Shown in pieces: positions 13,980 through 26,078 of a DNA stretch of 64,000 bases. Source of the DNA: Whitmania pigra. Lineage: Eukaryota; Annelida; Clitellata; Hirudinida; Haemopidae. A program made the position numbers and the translations under genes. Below the pieces are notes generated by a model. The model did no database searches. It was not told the DNA's origin and saw nothing but the letters and a program-made list of their open reading frames with translations. How positions within the stretch are numbered: the first letter of the stretch is position 1; every line of letters begins with the position of its first letter. The stretch covers positions 431,001-495,000 of the forward strand of contig JAJTWR010000450.1 in the NCBI GenBank assembly GCA_021613335.1. Direction: 5' to 3'.

Positions 13980-14633
13980 TCATTCACTCTCCCTCATGAT
14001 CTTCATTATCATGGGTTCCTCAGAGTTCTCTTTGAGAAAATTCCAGGCCTGGAAGTGGGTCATTCCGTCCAACAGGTGTCCGTTTACGGATAGGATTACG
14101 TCACCGGGCTCCAGAATTCCTTTGACGGAGCTATCACCTGTTGAGTGGAACGGAAGATGGATTATGATAATGATGGTTTGTGATTGGTGCAATGCCTCTA
14201 AGAAGCCGTGAATTGGGTTCAAATTATTATTAGTAATTTGAATAATTCAATTTTTAATCGTCCTTCAAAGTAAAATTGATAATTTAAATATAAAAAAATT
14301 ATATACAATTGATAATTGTCGTTAAGCTTTCCGCGTAAGGGGCTGGCAAAATTTCCTGTGTGTCGATAGGGTGTACCAACACCCATGTGATCATTTCAAT
14401 CTCATCTGTCCTTTGAAATGCTATTTCAAATTATATTCGCTACTCGATATGGATGATTACGCAATCAATCGTGGTAAACGAATACGAGTTGAGATCAATT
14501 TAAGGTGAAGCTGAGGATGTATTTATTTAATTTTCACTATTACTGTTATTATTATTATTGTTACTATTATTATTATTATATTATTATTATTATTATGTAT
14601 TATTATTATTATTATATTATTATTATTATTATA

Positions 14634-14695
<62 letters not shown>

Positions 14696-14706
14696 TTATT
14701 ATTATA

Positions 14707-14738
<32 letters not shown>

Positions 14739-16680
14739 ATTATTATTATTCTTATTATTATATTATTAGGATTCTTATTATTATTCTTATTATTATTATT
14801 ATTATATTATTCTTATTATTATTATTATTATGATTATTATTATTATTCTTATTATATTATTATTATTCTTATTATTATTATTATTATTATTATTCTTATT
14901 ATTATTATTATTCTTATTATTCTTATTATTCTTATTATATTATTATTATTATTAATTATTATTATTATTTATTATTATTATTCTTATTATTATTCTTATT
15001 ATTCTTATTATTATTATTACTATTATTGTTGCTATTGCTATTGTTATTATTATTATTGTTGTTGTTGATGATGTTAATGTTACTGATTTCAGTAACACCT
15101 TTAATATATTACGGTCATTGAAAATATGAATAAGATCTCATGACGTGCTTCGATAAGCTATTGTTGAGTGCTTAACAATCTCTTGATGTCGTCATACAGC
15201 GTAGTGACTCCCATTGTCAGTAGCTTGTAAGTCATATTATAATTTCAAGCGAATAAGCTGAATTCAGCCATTAGAATCGCCATATTCTTATTATTATTGT
15301 TTTTATTATTATTCTTCTTATTATTATTTTCATTATTATTACTACTTTTGGTTTAGTTGTTCTCATTTCATTAAAGGTAAAAAGGCCAAATTGTATACAG
15401 TGAATGAAGATTAATCAAATAACGTCACCTTTAAATAGTCTCTTCACTTTGATTGGCCTGTCACCCAGGGGTGAGCCTCTACCCCCCTCTATGCAGAAAC
15501 CCAAACTGAAGGGCCCCCTGTTTACAACCGCCTCCCTCACACCCTGTCTCTTGAGCTCTTGACCCAAGGCTTTTAAAGGTCCGCAGGGCGGTGTTTTAGA
15601 TTTTGCCGGGTCTGATTGGCCCTTATTACTTACAGAGATTTGGTAGCAATTTCTGGGAGTGAAAGTCATATTATCCGTGGAAAGTGGAGGACATTCAGCT
15701 TCAAGTGGAAGGTTGTTGGAAGGTTGAACGAAGGTTTGTTTTGAATTCCACGGGTAGATGTTTGACTCAACTGCGGACTCAATACCGGTTGAACTTGGAG
15801 ATTGCACCGATGAATTATGCGCGCCTGGAATACCGGAGGTAGGATTCGAACCGACAGCCTCTGATCTCAGTGGGACGAAAGTTAGGGAAGATTTGAATTT
15901 TTGGTATTCCTGTTTTGGCGATTGTAAATCAGTGGGTGTGTTTCTGTTGTTTGAGTAAACAATTGGGGGAGACTTGAAGGACTTGTAATCTCCCACAGGT
16001 GAGTTGTACGGTGAGTCCATCTTGAGATTTCCAAAATCGAAACGTGCCTCGAAGGGAACTTCTGCTGTTACAGGTGTTTTGACCTCCAGGTTGAGTTCAC
16101 TCGACCGAGGAGAGGAATTGCGCTCATTGTTCTTTTGACCTTCTTCTTCCAGACTCGACTCCGGGTTTTCCTGTTGACTCGATCCTTCTGAAATGCTGAG
16201 GATCGAGGAAGATCTCGATGAAACTGTCAGCTGATCCTCCGACACTTCAGGGTAAGTGGCTAGGACACTTGGAGGCAAAGTCTTCGGCAGCGTCTGGACT
16301 CTCTTTTGATTATCGATAGTTTTCCGGGCTTCATTCAGAGCGCTGAGCATAGGGGTGCCCTTAGAAATGACCAAGGTGGGCATGCGAAATTTTTCTCGTT
16401 TTTTCTTTTTCGGTTCTTCAGCAAGCGACATGCGCATGTTCCTTATCCTGTCGTTCAGTGACTCTCTCTGCTTAGACTGTATCTTTTCCACCACGGAGCC
16501 GGAATATCTGCTCGCCTCCAGGGTGCCACGGATCGAATCCAGAGGGACTGAAGTTGTCCGTGGAAAGCTATTCCATTTGATGGCCGGAGAATGACGATCC
16601 TTACTATTGGCGATGACGTCATTCGAGGTCAAAGGTGAACCTGGTGACTTGTAGACCGCCGTCATTAAGGCGGAGGTCAT
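13980..16680 (-). CDS. PDZ-domain protein (469 aa), single C-terminal PDZ
   Basis: Two coding exons, 16680-15429 and 14137-13980 (stop at 13980-13982), join in phase 1 across a GTGACG donor and a CAACAG acceptor. The start ATG at 16680 follows an in-frame TAA in the same exon; an upstream acceptor gives this exon a start at 16774. Residues 1 to about 380 are Ser/Thr/Pro-rich and probably disordered, with a basic patch (PKKKKREK). From about residue 385 a PDZ domain appears: carboxylate-binding loop SLGF, GFCIEGGRGSPLGDRP, then after the intron LEPGDVILSVNG and the helix FQAWNFLKENSEEP. The protein ends just after the domain. Such proteins usually bind C-termini of membrane proteins as scaffolds. 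I cannot assign it to a named subfamily. The intron splits the PDZ domain and contains the large ATT tract. Confidence 0.85.
14529..15072. repeat. (ATT)n microsatellite, about 540 bp
   Basis: Long, slightly interrupted ATT/TTA tract (CTT, GTT and doubled-AT interruptions) in the intron that splits the PDZ coding region. It gives spurious long poly-Tyr/Ile/Leu frames. Confidence 0.97.
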
Positions 16681-16773
16681 GTGATGTGAACAATTATTGC
16701 TTATTGTTATTTATAAATATCTTTCTTCGATGATGATGATGATAATGTTCGAGTGTTCGACTCCTATTGACGA

Positions 16774-17954
16774 CCTGTAAGAAAAAAATAAAATGAAGAA
16801 TTAATTATTTTTTTAAACCTAAAATTGAATATTAATATTCGTTTAGGATTTCTATGTTGACGTCTTTGTTATTATTATTTTTTTTAATCGGTGTTACTAA
16901 AAAGTTCGGTGTTTATAAATAGTACTTTATTTAAAAATAGTTAGGCGTTTGAAAATGTAAATATTTGTTTACGAAGCATCCATTCGTCCGTCAATCCATC
17001 CATCCATCCGCTTTGTAACATTCATCCTTTCATCCATGACGAAATATATATTATATATATTATGCTAATATATAATATATAAAAATATATACAACAAAAT
17101 ATAATGATAAGCATGATTTATTAATTTTTAAATTATTACTTATCCAATCTGAAATTGAATTCGAACGTTGGTTATTTGTTCAAAAGATATTTTGAGACTT
17201 TTTTGCTAACATTTTAGGTTTCACATATTCGAAAGATACTTAATGATAAAATAAAAATATGCTTATGACGCAATAATTATAACAAGGTCGTAAATGGTAT
17301 CGTTCCAGTTTTTATTAATAAACTCAAGCCATCGCATGCCTTAATCATTACCATCATCACCACCATCATCATTATCATTATCATTATCATCGTCGTCATC
17401 ATCACTTGAACTTTGACCTCATCCCAGTTCGTCTGACGAAAGAAAAATCCGTTGAATTTTTACGAGTATCATGGAAATAATTTTGAGCATTCTGTTTTAT
17501 TAATTGAGAGTGAATGATTGAAAGTGAATGATTGAAAGTTTCATAAATTCGTCAACCACCTTCTAATCAAATTTTCAAAAAAAATTAAAAAAAAACCTTT
17601 TTCGAAATTACGAAATTAAAAAAAAAAAGACATTAACCTGCTGAGATTGATTTGGAAATCTTAAGTGGTTAAATCTTAACAATAAACAACAAAATATTAT
17701 AGAGTTACTCACCAGTTAGATACTCCAAATACTTTAGCAGCAAATCTTTCTTTCGGTTACTTCAACCGGAATCTTTTATTTGCACTTCTTTTTTCAACCG
17801 GTAAACGATACTTCTACTGTCAATCAACCACTTCAATCACTCTTTAACCGACGTCAACCTTCTATCAAAACGAGAAACGAGATGTTTAAACAATCGAACT
17901 GTTGAAGTTTCTCAAGTTGTTGTACGATGGAGGCGCTCGTCTGTGTTCTTTATA
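16774..17954 (-). promoter_or_regulatory. 5' UTR exon, intron and TATA box of the PDZ gene
   Basis: A GTGAGTAAC donor at 17712 (minus strand) pairs with the TTTCTTACAG acceptor before 16774, giving a noncoding first exon from 17713 to roughly 17920. About 30 bp upstream of that point a TATAAAG motif lies at 17954-17948 on the minus strand. Splice sites and TATA are seen; the start site is inferred from TATA spacing. Confidence 0.55.
17348..17404. repeat. (ATC)n microsatellite
   Basis: Short ATC/ATT tract in the 5' UTR intron of the PDZ gene. Confidence 0.8.
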
Positions 17955-18569
17955 GCGATCGGAGACCTCTTCAATTCAGATCAACGGTGGATGTCCAGGT
18001 ACGGAGTTCGAAACCTGACTCGGGAGATGTTTGTTGTTTCAAACAATTTGTTGTTGTTGTTGCTTGGACTAACCTGTTGTTGGTGTTTGTTTGAATGGAG
18101 ATGCATATTCTCGCCATGAATGTGTGAACGCCTACATTATAATAAATTATGATAACAATAACAATTAGTATTATTATTATACATTATAATATTAAAATCG
18201 CCAGTAGAGAAATCACTGCGGCGAGAATAATGAAAATCGTCTGGTGCAATTGTTAATATTTAGTTAATTAATTAGTCATAATGAGGTGTTATAATAAGAT
18301 GTTATGAATATTCATGAGCCAGTTATACATAAATAAATGTGATTCACATTCGTGAACCAACTTCACAGATGGAATGTGTGCATATCCACGCATTAATTAT
18401 GCAGAGTTATATTATGAATATTTATGCAGCTATTATAGGCTGATATCTTAAATATCCAAGGGCTAATTATAAATTCCCAAAAACAAGCAAATATGCCAAT
18501 GTTATCTCCCACGGCTTAGACAAACTGATTTCTTATCAATGATATTGATGGACCAGCATTTTTGGGTAA

Positions 18570-18640
18570 TAACAATAATAATAATAATAATAATAATAAA
18601 TAATAATAATAATAATAAATAATAATAATAATAATAATAT
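18570..18640. repeat. (AAT)n microsatellite
   Basis: AAT run with two one-base slips, in the divergent intergenic region. Confidence 0.95.
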
Positions 18641-18781
18641 TTCATTGTAAATGCGCAATGATTGGTACAAAGCTACTCAATTCACAGATGGTATAACGAT
18701 ATAAATGGAAGGGTGGATGGATGGATGGATGGATGAGTGGGTGGACAGAAAAAAAAAGAATAAGCTCATTCATGCATCTGT

Positions 18782-18806
18782 AATGACCTTATAATGTAAG
18801 GTCATT
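18782..18806. promoter_or_regulatory. 25-bp palindrome with everted AAGGTCA half-sites
   Basis: Arms AATGACCTTA and TAAGGTCATT are exact reverse complements around a TAATG loop. Each arm contains the extended nuclear-receptor half-site TAAGGTCA, facing outward. It lies in the divergent region, about 0.85 kb from the PDZ gene start and 3 kb from the Ig gene. Structure is seen; receptor binding is inferred. Confidence 0.45.
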
Positions 18807-19019
18807 TAAAGCCATGGAATTCACGCTGATTGGTCAGACATCACAGTGACATCACTCGGTGAAATGGTCGGTCGAGATCAGTAAATTGTTGAACAGCCAT
18901 TGAATGTTAATGACGTTAAAAATTGCAGTTGCGTAGTTGAGTGGCAACAGCTATCAGGTTTATTAGCAATTCATGGCATTCATCGAAGGAATTCATTGAA
19001 GTGCATTCCATCCGATGAT

Positions 19020-19165
19020 ATCACCACCATCATCACCATCATCATCATCATCGTCGTCGCCGTCGCCATCATGGTCGTCGTCGTCGTCATTGTCGTTGTC
19101 GTCGTCATTGTCGTCGTCGCCATCATGGTCGTCTTCGTCGTCATCATCATCATCACCACCACATT
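19020..19165. repeat. (ATC/GTC)n microsatellite
   Basis: Compound tract of ATC, GTC and TCG triplets. It reads as poly-Asp or poly-Val in different frames and is not coding. Confidence 0.93.
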
Positions 19166-19608
19166 CCACGGTATAATATTCTGCCTTCCAGGTCAATGCA
19201 AACATGCGATTGAATTGCGAATTAAATGGAAAACATCTGAAAACATCTTAATAATAATAATAATAATTTTGAAAAATTATACAAATCATCCCTCTTTCAA
19301 ATTGCATCTAGTTATTTATTTTAATCATCATCATTGTCGTCGTCATCATCATCTTATTATGTCATGCTATTGAGTAAATTAATTTCTAGAATTTATGTAA
19401 TTAATAATAATTATCATAACAATATCAATATTAAATATATCAATAATACAAAATAGAAATAGGCAATAAAACAATGTTTAAATGTTTAAATTTTTAAATG
19501 TATTTCTTTGCATAGAAATCGAACACAGGAATTTCAAGAATTTCCGATTTTGAAAGCCAACTTTTGCTGAATAAGCACGTTCACTCACCGCCACTATGTT
19601 CGTCATGA

Positions 19609-19645
19609 TATAATAATAATAATAATAGAATAATAATAATAATAA

Positions 19646-19676
<31 letters not shown>

Positions 19677-19727
19677 CATAATAATAATAATAATAATAAT
19701 AATAAGAATAATAATAATAATAAATAA

Positions 19728-19770
<43 letters not shown>

Positions 19771-19778
19771 AATAAGAA

Positions 19779-19831
<53 letters not shown>

Positions 19832-19865
19832 GAATAATAATAATAACAATAATAATAATAATAAT

Positions 19866-19899
<34 letters not shown>

Positions 19900-19922
19900 T
19901 AATAATAATAATAATAATAATA

Positions 19923-20015
<93 letters not shown>

Positions 20016-20121
20016 ATCATCATCCTCATCATCATCATCATCATCTTCAATATCATCATCATCATCAATATCAGCATTGTCATCATCATGCTTGTCATCG
20101 TCATCATCGTTATCATCATCA
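19609..20121. repeat. (AAT)n followed by (ATC)n, about 510 bp
   Basis: AAT tract to about 20016 passing directly into an ATC tract to about 20121. It lies in the divergent intergenic region between the PDZ and Ig genes. Confidence 0.97.
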
Positions 20122-21044
20122 AACATGCAAACGAATGCAAATCTGACAAATTGAGATCCTTAAGATGAAACCGCCTCGTAGTTCGATTGTTGGGTCTGAA
20201 ATAATATTTCATTTAATTTTAATTACATGTTGAAATAATTTTGTATTTAATTTTAATTACATGTTGAGAAAAAAATTAACATTAATCGTTAAAATGTATT
20301 TTTAAGTCACAGAAAAGCTTTTTGGATTGCGAGAATAAGTGCCTGTCAAATTCCATCATTTTTTTTACATTTATTTGTACTAGTCGTGAAAACTGCGCCT
20401 TATAATCGTGTGCGTGTAGTATTCGTAGAACTACGGTAAATGGTTAACTATAAAGGCCTTTGACGCTCTACATGAGGCGCTATATAAATGAACTGCTATT
20501 ACAGTGTATTGAAGGAAAGATGGAATGATGGATGAATAGTTGTGAGATAAATGGATGGAGAGACGGTTTCGTTTGAAAATAATTTTTTGAAAACCCAATA
20601 AAAAAACATACAATAACATAAAAAAAATTACATTCATTTCGATTAACTTTTAAATTAACCAATCAATCGTGTTATTTAAATTAAATGTTATTTGAAATGT
20701 TAGAAAACTAATTAAATTGAAACTTTAATGATTTGCCGGATGTTCATTCAATACGTTCGCTAGGTGGCCGGGGATGGTCTAAAATTGATTTTTTTTTTTA
20801 AATTAACAACAAAGTTCATCGTGGCTTGTAATTTTAGTAACTTTTTCATCAAACATAAGTCATGTTAAAGTTAGCTGAGCGAACAGCTTTTATCTGATTT
20901 TCATTTTATTAAATATTTTTATTCTCTTACAGTTATTATTATTATTATTGTTGTTGTTATTTTAATTACAAATAATTTATCTAAAAACTTTCTAAAATAA
21001 CAGTTCATTCTGAGTTGTCTCAATTAATCGAGGACGTTGGAAAT

Positions 21045-21135
21045 TCCTTCCTGGCACGTGATCAACGTTAAACAAAGATCAAAAAGTAGAAGAGGATGAC
21101 GAAGATGATGGCCTCGTAATCACGTGATCACTTAT
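21045..21135. promoter_or_regulatory. Two CACGTG E-boxes upstream of the Ig gene
   Basis: GGCACGTGATC near 21053 and ATCACGTGAT near 21118, the second within a 10-bp palindrome matching the TCACGTGA type bound by bHLH-zip factors. They sit about 0.8 kb upstream of the Ig gene ATG. Function is inferred. Confidence 0.35.
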
Positions 21136-21336
21136 GAGGACCAATCAGCTAAAAAGAAAATTAACAACTGTTTAAACAAAATTTATTTTACGAAACAATT
21201 ACAAGTGTATTACAATTACAATTACAATAATTTATTCTACGAAACGTAACCACTGCAAGTTATGTCAATAGATTTTTACAAAATATTTCATCAACAAATG
21301 AGCCTAATTCGAGAGCGAAACAAAAACGAAAAAACT

Positions 21337-21530
21337 ATTTTATCAGATAATTCCAATATTTTGTCAGATAATTTTTATATTTTGTCAGATAACTCCACTA
21401 CTTGATCAGATAATTTCAATATTTTGTCAGATAATTCTAATATTTTGCCAGATAATTCTAATATTTTGCCAGATAATTCCAATATTTTATCAGATAAATC
21501 CAATATTTTGTCGGATAGTTTTCCTATTTG
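21337..21530. repeat. 21-bp minisatellite upstream of the Ig gene
   Basis: About nine degenerate copies of a unit like CAGATAATTCCAATATTTTGT in tandem, about 430 bp upstream of the Ig gene start codon. Confidence 0.85.
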
Positions 21531-21957
21531 ACTATTTATATATTTGACTCATTCGAAACTTATTTCTTTTAAAGCAAGTTTTAAACCAAATTAGTCCAAA
21601 ATTATGAAAACATGAACATAATTTTCCTAATATTTAAATTCAATTAATCGACGGTATAATCATTTAATGAATTACTTAACCATTACTTATGTTAAATCTT
21701 AAATCCTCGTCAAATTAGTCGAGACAAAATGTTCTCGAGAACATGCAATAGAGACAAGGAGAGAGTGAGATGCTGACGTTCAAGGGAGAGGGAGAGATGG
21801 TGATACGTAAGAGAGGGGAGTCGATGACTTCACGAACGTAAGGACGGCTCCTAGTCCAGTTGTCGTGGAAGAAGACTTTAAGCTTTGGAGTTGCTAATCG
21901 TTCAACAACAACGACAACAACAACTTCAACAACAACAACTTCAACGGCAACGACAAC

Positions 21958-24900
21958 ATGGATTTCAACAAGAAGAGTTTAACAACGACACGATTGTTGT
22001 GCATAGTTGGTCTCCTCACGTTATCCGTTGGTGAGTGATTTTTACCCTTTGAGTGCTTCATTCCGCAATTGGGTTGGGTAGGTTATGACCTATGACCTTA
22101 TTAAACCCTCAGTCCATTTGCACTGCGGTGAATTTTTCATTCCTCAAATGGCCAATCCCAATTTAGCCAAACCGACAATTTTAATTTAATAATAATTTCA
22201 ATAAATAATTTAATTTAAACAACCAGAACTAATTAGAAGATGCCTAATATAAATTAGTTAGCTGATGAATTACATTGCAGAGGCCCAGTACAAGCTGAGC
22301 ATCGATGTACGACCGCAGAGCGTCAAGGAAGGAGACACTCTGATCGTCAAGTGCAAAGTCAACAAGACCAGCTCCAAGGCCGATGAGGTGGAAATAGTTT
22401 GGGTGCGGAGGATGGTCGGGGAGAGGGACCTGGACGCGTCAGGGAGGCTGGAATCGAAGGAGATCGAGATCGGTAGGAATGCCACAGTCCTTGAGGATTT
22501 TCAAAAGTCTGGCAAGTACAAGGCCAAGCAGGAGTTTCAAGACTACTACCAGATCTACAGTCTCGTCATATCTGGTTGGTGGGCTATGTGTTTTGGTTTT
22601 TTTGGTTGTTATAATTATATTATATAATATTCTTATTTTATTATTATATTACTATTTATTTTTTTATGACCTTTTTTATGAAATTTTTTTATTTTTTTAT
22701 TTTGTTATTAATAGTAGAAAAATATTCTTGAATTATTTTCCAATGTAATGTTATTTTTATACGTATGAATCAGAGAAAAATGTTATATATATATTTATCA
22801 GACTTATTCAATAATTGTAATTGTACTTCATTTATATAGCACCACATGCATATACAGGCTGGGTTTCGAACACGACTGTTGCCATTATCGCCGTACGCAG
22901 GCACGTAACCCATTCGGCAAACCTGCAAGCCTCTTTCATATTCTATTCAGTTAATATGAATATGAATTCGAAAATAGATCTGAAATCGACTGATTCCGGT
23001 GAAGTTGGTTGCAGACTCTTGAACAATCACATTGAAATCTTCAAACCAGTCGTAGTTCACAGTTAGAAATGGAATTCTTCATTTACACATTAATTAGTCT
23101 ATTTAAGTTAATCAAACAGTAAATAAATACAATTACTCACCCAAGCAAACTTGTTAAAAATTCAATCCGCAAAAACATTTGTCGACAACATTTCGAGAAA
23201 ATAGTTCAATTCCAACTTCAAACCTTGAAATACTTTAAACCTGCCTGCTTACTTGACCAAACTCTGCCCACACAGAGTTGCCAAAGAAGATCAGTCTCAT
23301 GTCCAAGAACTTGGGCAACGACCAGGCCACCTCCTACCAGGACAAGGAAAGGGTGGAATTCACGGAGCTGGAAAAGAGGAATTTCCAGTGCTACATAAGA
23401 GAGGTTTATCCAGAGCCAAGGGTGAGGATTCTTCTGGGCAAGGAGGACATTACTGACAGGTTCAACAAGTCCTTGAGGCTGACAAGGACGGTCTCTGACG
23501 AGGGTATCGTCAGCATAGGGGAGTTGAGCGCCCTTCATTATGACGTAATCATGACGTCATATGGTCTGGAGTTTACCTACGAGTTCGACAACAACAGCAT
23601 CTCCTGCTTGGCTGATTTTCCTGGAAGTGGCTTTTCGACGTCATCGGCAACAGCTCACGTGATGCTCAAAGGATGTGAGTTGTTGATGGTGCTGTGTTGT
23701 TGCAACGTCGTTGGTAAGGTGTTGCGATGTTGTTAACGTGTTGTCGTTGAAATTTAATTAACCGATCGGTTCAATTCGAGTGCAATTAACTCTATTACTT
23801 TGGCCGTTTTCAGAGCTCAACTAAATCTCGCTATGAAATGAATGTCTTAAAATGGTCGCTGTAATAAACGATTAAATAAGCGAAACCAATAAAACATTAT
23901 TATTAATAATTCTCATATTCATATCATCATCAGCATTTTATTACTTTATATTATTTAATTCATATTATAACTTAATTACTTGCACCTATTCAGTCATACT
24001 ATATCTAAAGACAGCAGCCGCTAAATCATCTAATCTAAAGCCTTATGACTTCATCATCATTGTCATAGGCAACCTCAAAGGACGACTAATTAAAAATAAT
24101 TAATTAACCAACAACACATTCAATAACACCACCGTAATAAATCAACGCCTCAAACCGTCAGACACTCCGAAGTTCATCTGCAACCACGACTACCACGTGC
24201 CCCTGCACCATTCCAACTTCCAAATCCAATGCAAGGTACTCGGTCATCCCAGAGCCTCCAGTGCCAGGGTACATTGGCAAAGACACACTTCTGGTAACAT
24301 GAGCGTCTCTGCCGGAGAGAAGCATGGATCTTATGAGGCACAGTTGGAAGAATCTCAGGTGGGTATCTGTTTATGGATGTATTCATTCATGATGCTCTTT
24401 TTTTGAGTATCCATGTTGTAAATGGATTTATTTATTATTAATACTTTATTATTAATACTTGCATTATTCACACCTGGTTTTAATGGATGGATGAGATTGT
24501 TGAGAGAGGGAGCTAACTTGTTTAGTTTGTTGGGTTTTATATCTTTAAAGTTGTTGTTGTTGTTGTTGTTGTTGTTATTATGTTTGAATATGATTTTTTA
24601 AAGTTCTTAAGTTGTACCTGCACTTTGGATGATGCCAATTTGTGCTTACTTTTCATCTGTCTGCTAAAGGAATTTATTTTACTGACACCTTATTAATTTA
24701 CAAATAATATTAATTAATAATATTATTATTATCCTATATTGCAATTACAATTTTTCGTATTATTAATTCTTATTATCCCAATACATTCGACCAGTTACTT
24801 ACAATTTAGAATCATCATCATAACAAATAAATAAAGAAATATAACCAAATTCGTAAAAAAAAAATAAAGTAAAAATACTTAAATTACATAATTTACAGAA

Positions 24901-26078
24901 AGATGACATCAGAGCAAGAATGTTTACCTTCCGTATCGATCACATCTTTCCACAGCACTTTCGCCAGTACCAGTTGGAAGCAACCAATGCCATGGGTACT
25001 TCTACTTTTGAGGTCAACTTGCATCAAAGTAGGTGTTAATTCCGACTAAATAATTCCTTTTTAAGATTTATTTTTATCATTTGTTTTTGTTTTTGTTTTT
25101 ATATTCAATTTTTATTTTCCGAATGTCTTAACTGAATGTGGAATTATTGCTCCAGGGACTTATTTTACATGTTTACGTCTGTGTTTGTGTATGTGTGTGA
25201 ATATGGTACACTAACTATTTTAATAACGTTATAAATCGCCGTCAATATTTGAATTTTTGGAAATTTTAATTTTGACCCGTCCTTATCGGATCGTCAATGT
25301 ATTAGTCGATGTCATCATCATGTCATCATCAAACTTGGCAATAAAAATGTAAATTGATCTTTCAAGTGTAAATTGCTGAACATCGCATTATTACATCACA
25401 CGATGGCCACAGATGTCCAAGAAACATTAAAATGAATGAAACTACGAATTAACCATCCCGTCGATAAATAAATCAGCAAGAATCTTTTTCCCAATCCTAT
25501 GAGAAATGCATTGATTCGATAAATGAACGCCTGATCTTCCGACAGTGTGATTCAATTCAGTCAAACTCAATAGAAGACATCGTAGCTTAAATGAATAATT
25601 CCATTAACTCCCACCATTCTTCCCGCCTATTCCAAGAGTCCATACATTTCCGCAAACATTCATTCCCGCACAAAAGCTTTGCTGAAATTGCCGGAATGAT
25701 GTTTGGGATTAATTTCTGCGATGGAAGGGATGTTGTTGTTGTTGTTGTTCGTGCAAACAGAGGAGCCGTTCCAATCTCTGTTGGACAAATAGACTCAACT
25801 TTCGGATGGACAACGAGATCAAAGAGAATAAAAATTATTTATTTACAATGATATCGATATTCTGAGACTCTTTTATCTTAAGGACAAGCGTAATTAAAAA
25901 AAATTTTGTTAAGAATGGTAATTTGCTCGGGTGTATTTTAAAATTAAATACATAATCAATATTAAACGTTCTTGCAGTCGGAAAGACACGCTTCATCGAG
26001 TCTGGAGCCTCGGCTAATCTTCCCATCCACCTGTCACTCACCTGGTGTTCATCCGTGGCTCTCATCCTCCTGAGATGA
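21958..26078 (+). CDS. GPI-anchored three-Ig-domain cell adhesion protein, fasciclin III-like
   Basis: Seven exons: 21958-22030, 22281-22574, 22951-23061, 23276-23674, 24162-24358, 24899-25028, 25978-26078. All phases match, giving 434 aa. Exon 1 is a signal peptide (core LLCIVGLLTLSV). Ig1 (about 25-158) has C49, W65 and DSGEVGC with C143; its last strands lie on the small exon 22951-23061. Ig2 (about 160-292) has C198 and C270 in SISC. Ig3 (about 293-400) has C316 and W331, but the usual YxC position reads YQL (Leu384) before EATNAMG. The last exon gives a small-residue stretch ESGASAN and a hydrophobic end (SVALILLR), a GPI-attachment signal. Three Ig domains with a cysteine-less third YxL resembles fasciclin III as I know it, though that protein is transmembrane. 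If the last donor is not used, exon 6 stops at 25037-25039, giving a secreted form. A CAACAA-rich 5' UTR precedes the ATG. Confidence 0.82.

Noticed and set aside
14505..15068. 187-codon poly-Tyr/Ile frame
   Set aside because: Translation of the ATT tract in the PDZ intron.
22821..23066. Independent small gene of 81 codons
   Set aside because: Only 22951-23061 is coding; it is the F/G-strand exon of Ig1 and fits phase 1 on both sides.
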